Source of the DNA: Coptis chinensis
Taxonomy: Eukaryota > Streptophyta > Magnoliopsida > Ranunculales > Ranunculaceae
NCBI GenBank assembly: GCA_015680905.1
Contig: CM027377.1
Span: forward strand, 64,811,501 to 64,875,500
DNA length: 64,000 nucleotides
Reading direction: 5' to 3'
The notes beneath the pieces are model-generated. The model saw only the letters and a program-made list of their open reading frames with translations. It was not told the origin of the DNA and made no database searches. Numbering within the stretch: the stretch's first letter is position 1; each line of letters opens with the position of its first letter. Of this stretch, positions 60,629-64,000 are shown one piece after another. The translations under genes and the position numbers were made by a program.

Positions 60629-61850
60629 ACACTTGTACTCTATTTTTTCGTCCCCTTGGTACGGTGACATAGTAAATTACTTAGTTACCAAGGAAGTTCC
60701 TTTATCTTGGTCTCGTAATGACCGGAAAAAGTTTTTATCCTTTGTGAAATTCTATTTACGGGATGATCCCTACCTCTTCAAGTATTGTTCGGACCAACTA
60801 ATCCGCCGTTGCATTCCGACCGGGAACACAGCGATGTGTTATCCTTCGCCATGAACAATCTTGTGGTGGTCATTTTAGTGGTAAGAAAACTGCGGCCAAG
60901 GTTCTACAATGTGGTTTTATTGGCCAACAACTTGTTTAGAGATGCACATGAGCATTGCAAAGCATGCAATCGCTGCCGGCAGATTAGGTCGCATTACTCG
61001 GCGTAATATGATGCCCTTAAATTCCATTCTAATTGTGGAAATCTTTGATGTATGGGGCATCGACTTCATGGGTCCATTCCCAAATTCTCATGGCTTCCTA
61101 TACATACTTGTAGCAGTTGACTATGTGTCAAAATGGATTGAGGCATTGACATGTCGTGCTAACGATCATAAAACAGTCGTTTTGTTTGTAAAAGAAAATA
61201 TTTTCTCTCGATTTGGTGTTCCAAAAGTTATAATTAGTGACGGGGGAAAACATTTCTGCAATAAAATTTTTGAATCATTAGTAAAGAAATATGGAGTCAC
61301 GCACAAAGTGGCAACTCCGTATCATCCTCAAACCAGTGGTCAAGTAGAAGTCTCTAATCGAGAAATAAAATCCATTTTGGAAAAACTGTCAATCCATCTA
61401 GGAAAGGCTGGTCTCTACGATTATCGATGCCTTGTGGGCATCTGAGCGACTTTTAAGACACCTATAGGGATTCTCCGTATCGCCTCGTTTTTGGAAAACC
61501 TTGTCATCGCCGGTTGAACTTGAGCACCGTGCTCTATGGGCCATCAAAAGCCTCAATTATAACACTAACATGGCGGTGAAAAAGAAAATTGCGGTTAAAT
61601 GAGCTTGAGGAAATTGAGGTGATGCCTATGATCTCTCGAAATCCTATAAAGCCAACATGAAAAGAGTGCATGACAAGCACATATTGCGAAAAGAGTTCAA
61701 AGTCGGTCAAAAAGTTTTGATGTACAACTCAAGATTACACATTTTTTCCGGAAAATTAAAAACTTCGATGGTGCGGTCCTTTTTTTGTCTCTCTTTGTCA
61801 CCCCCTTATGGGGCTATCTCGTGCAAAAAGCGAAAATGATGGTAGCGAAT
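60629..61850 (+). pseudogene. Athila pol: integrase, core open
   Basis: The zinc domain is present in pieces ([20 protein letters not shown] code near 60860-60910, then [11 protein letters not shown] near 60945-60980). The core is open at 60909-61445: [19 protein letters not shown] (first Asp), [12 protein letters not shown] (second Asp) and [16 protein letters not shown] (Glu). Distal blocks (VELEHRALWAIKSLNYNTNM, KRVHDKHILRKEFKVGQKVL) follow in other frames to about 61850, ending GSEFQVNGRRLKHY. All three catalytic residues are present. Confidence 0.85.
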
Positions 61851-63020
61851 TCCAAGTAAATGGGCGGCGCCTTAAACATTATCATGAGTTCGCTCTCCGG
61901 ATGTCGAAGAGACTCTTCTCGATGATCCGGTCTACACGGACTAATAGATTATTTGGTGTACTTCTTTCCATGTATTTAGCGGGGAAAAGTATGTATGCCA
62001 TTAGGGTAGCCAGGGCCCTCTTCTATTTTCTTTTCTAAAATTCCTTAGAGTGTGTGGTTGCAAGCGCCGGAACCTTAGTCCACAAAAACTCTACTTTGAA
62101 GCTGAGTATAAATGTCTTCGATAATCGAAGCAAAAGCGTGCCTCCGGAAAACAATGGGTACCAAAAATTTCAACTCCTTCTTTTTCTCCTCCCTTTTTCT
62201 ATTCTCTTCCTCGCGAACTCCAACTCATCATTTGGTCCAAATCTCACCCATCTCGAATTGGTAATGGTCGTAGTACTTTTGCTTTCAGCGTGGCGAAAAG
62301 GATGGGGTGGTGTATGGTATCAAACTCCTTTCGTCAGGTCTTGATCTTTTATCGAGATGAGCGGTATAAGGTATATTATTATTGTCGACACCAGCTCAGC
62401 GGGATAAACTTCATCGTCGTCCGTTGCTCCCCCCAGGTTGGGATTCGTCTTGAGGATCGGCGTTAAAAGACTCACATTCGTCTTGAGGATCGGCGTTAAA
62501 AGACTCACATTCGTCTTGAGGATCGGCGTTAAAAGACTCACATTCGTCTTGAGGATCGGCGTTAAAAGACTCAACATGTATATACACGTTTTGTTTTATT
62601 AGCACCCAAAGCATGCCCCCAAAGAGTCGTGATATGCACCATTGGATATTTCATAGTTAAATGCGGGCAATGGATTCCCCAGGCCAACCCCATTCAGTTT
62701 TCTATGGATTGTTTGGGCGGTTTGAGGCTATACCATATGTACTAAGGGTAATATTATTATTAGACCATTGCACATTGGTCAAGGATGGTACAGATCCTAA
62801 ACCCTAGGCCCCAAAACATAAAGGATAAGCCCCACGGTCTGGCTGGATTGGGTTCACCGAGCCGACATGAAAGTTGCCTGAGTTAAATTTTGTTTGTGAT
62901 GTGTTGTTTTATTTGGATTTCGGTGTTGTTGACCGCGTTCTTCTCGACTTGTACATTTGTATATAAAGGATAAATAAATAAAACCAAAGATTGTAAAAAA
63001 AAAAAAAAAAAAAAAAAATT
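61851..63020 (+). other. 3' non-coding region of the Athila-type element
   Basis: It has the GTGTGGTTGCAAGCGCCGG block (about 62050), a 33-bp tandem repeat (62443-62574), and the shared segment at 62660-62885. It ends in an A-run (62996-63019). No env-like gene or 3' LTR was recognised. Confidence 0.6.
62443..62574. repeat. 33-bp tandem repeat, four copies
   Basis: The unit runs ATTCGTCTTGAGGATCGGCG and ends TTAAAAGACTCAC. The copies are virtually identical. Being a multiple of three, the unit gives an 11-residue repeat (ESFNADPQDEC) on the minus strand. Confidence 0.95.
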
Positions 63021-64000
63021 GATGTTTGAATGTTTTTTCATATTCTAGTGGATGGCATTTTTAATCTTGATCGTTTCGATATCTCATCCGTTAAATTCGA
63101 GGTTGAAGCGAATCAATTTCCACGTTTGAAATTTGAACTTTTAGGGACATAAGAGGAATTTCTGTAATTCATTTGTACTTGGGCCAAAATTTTGACCCGA
63201 CCCAAAACCCAAGATCCGGGTACAAAGCCCCAGCGGGGCACCCACGCGTCCACCCCTCACTTCTTCTTCCACAAAAAGCGGATCTTGGTCCCTCACCATC
63301 CACTCGGCTAGCGGCATACCATAGAGAATTCGACCAGCAAGACGCGAACAAACTCCACCAACCTCACCCCCTTCCTCCGGCACCACCTCCTCCACCTCCT
63401 CTTGCTAGTTGCACCATCAAAATTTAAATTATACCGCTATGGCAGCCGCGAAGAAGGCAATTACGGTCGAGAGAAATTTCACAAATCTCTATAATTCGGG
63501 ATGTTTCACCCATTTTTGATGAGGAAATTGAAAGTAGAGAGTGGGAATATCTATTGCATCGAATCCCAGCTCAATATTCGAAGAATTGGTGTTGAAATTT
63601 TATAATAATGGAGGTTTCGGGGTGGCGAATTTTGGATTACGGCGGATGGGATGGAGCGTGAACTCACGCCGGAGTTGATTTGAATACCGCGCGGATTCGA
63701 TTAACTCGATAGCCCGACCTGTTATTGTCGAGTATCCGACCCGAGGGATTTGATGTTTGACACGCTTCTCGAGGGGAGTACAACAACTGGCTCGAACTGC
63801 GTGTACCAAAGCATTAATTTCGGGGCGTAACCAATTAGCCGTCACTCGATGGTTGGCGACAACGCGTCATTGGAACTTCAAAGGCGTCGGCGTGAACAAG
63901 ACTTTCTTGCACCTTTTGTGGATCCTACAGGAGAGGAAGCACACACTTTCTGTATGGTCCACTTCACGGGCCATATTCTTACGACCAGCGTCAAATAGGT
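63021..64000 (+). other. Right edge: degenerate coding remnant, not identified
   Basis: From an ATG at 63439 the frame reads MAAAKKAITVERNFTNLYNS and then breaks. Fragments in shifting frames (GFDLMFDTLLE-like words near 63735-63775, EYNNWLELRVPKH-like near 63775-63815, CTFCGSYRRGS-like near 63910-63945) suggest an extra or gag-like plant retrotransposon ORF. I cannot name the family. The sequence runs off the window. Confidence 0.35.

Noticed and set aside
62443..62574. Regular direct repeats that might suggest a CRISPR array
   Set aside because: The copies are adjacent with no spacers, in plant retrotransposon DNA.
63439..63950. Naming the right-edge coding remnant as an Athila env-like gene
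   Set aside because: The frame is too broken and no membrane segment or family motif can be confirmed.

Overview
The window looks like nuclear DNA of a flowering plant, probably a dicot; the species cannot be read from it. The evidence is GT-AG introns in two host genes, a plant-type UMP-CMP kinase, a uL18-family ribosomal protein gene, AT-rich intergenic DNA and dense plant LTR retrotransposons (Copia, Gypsy/Tat, Athila-type) with several MITE families. I saw no tRNA, rRNA, CRISPR or bacterial-type operon.

Layout. 1-1946 is the 5' end of a minus-strand Copia element (gag, primer-binding site, LTR). 2161-5545 is a two-exon uL18 gene on the plus strand, with a hAT-like MITE in its intron. 5889-6781 is a PIF/Harbinger-like MITE. 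8013-19771 is a four-level nest: a Copia-like solo LTR, split by a Mutator-like MITE, split by a 10.8-kb Tat Gypsy element, whose protease region holds a PIF-like MITE. Target-site duplications support every level. The Tat element carries a spliced extra gene on the strand opposite gag-pol, and a GC-rich minisatellite between that gene and pol. 21594-26984 is an eight-coding-exon UMP-CMP kinase gene on the minus strand, with a TATA box near 27300.

From 27371 to about 34425 lies a truncated minus-strand Copia element, broken by a solo LTR and by a 1.5-kb gag-only LTR element that itself holds a MITE. From about 35140 to the right edge the DNA is almost wholly Athila-type or related: an LTR-like block with a gag-only zinc-knuckle remnant (35140-40400), a CACTA end and a MITE (40442-41293), an LTR-leader unit that occurs twice (43699-45247 and 51112-52128) around a LINE fragment, and an LTR followed by a complete but frame-broken gag-PR-RT-RNase H-IN series (53235-62100).

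The two host genes look intact. Nearly all other coding sequence is decayed transposon. The most interesting points are the antisense spliced gene in the Tat element, with six nonsense codons but no frameshift; two places where empty and filled MITE sites can be compared directly or by reading frame; the LTR-leader duplication, whose second LTR has lost its TATA box; and a cluster of one-base losses at CpG sites in the Athila pol that may be assembly error.
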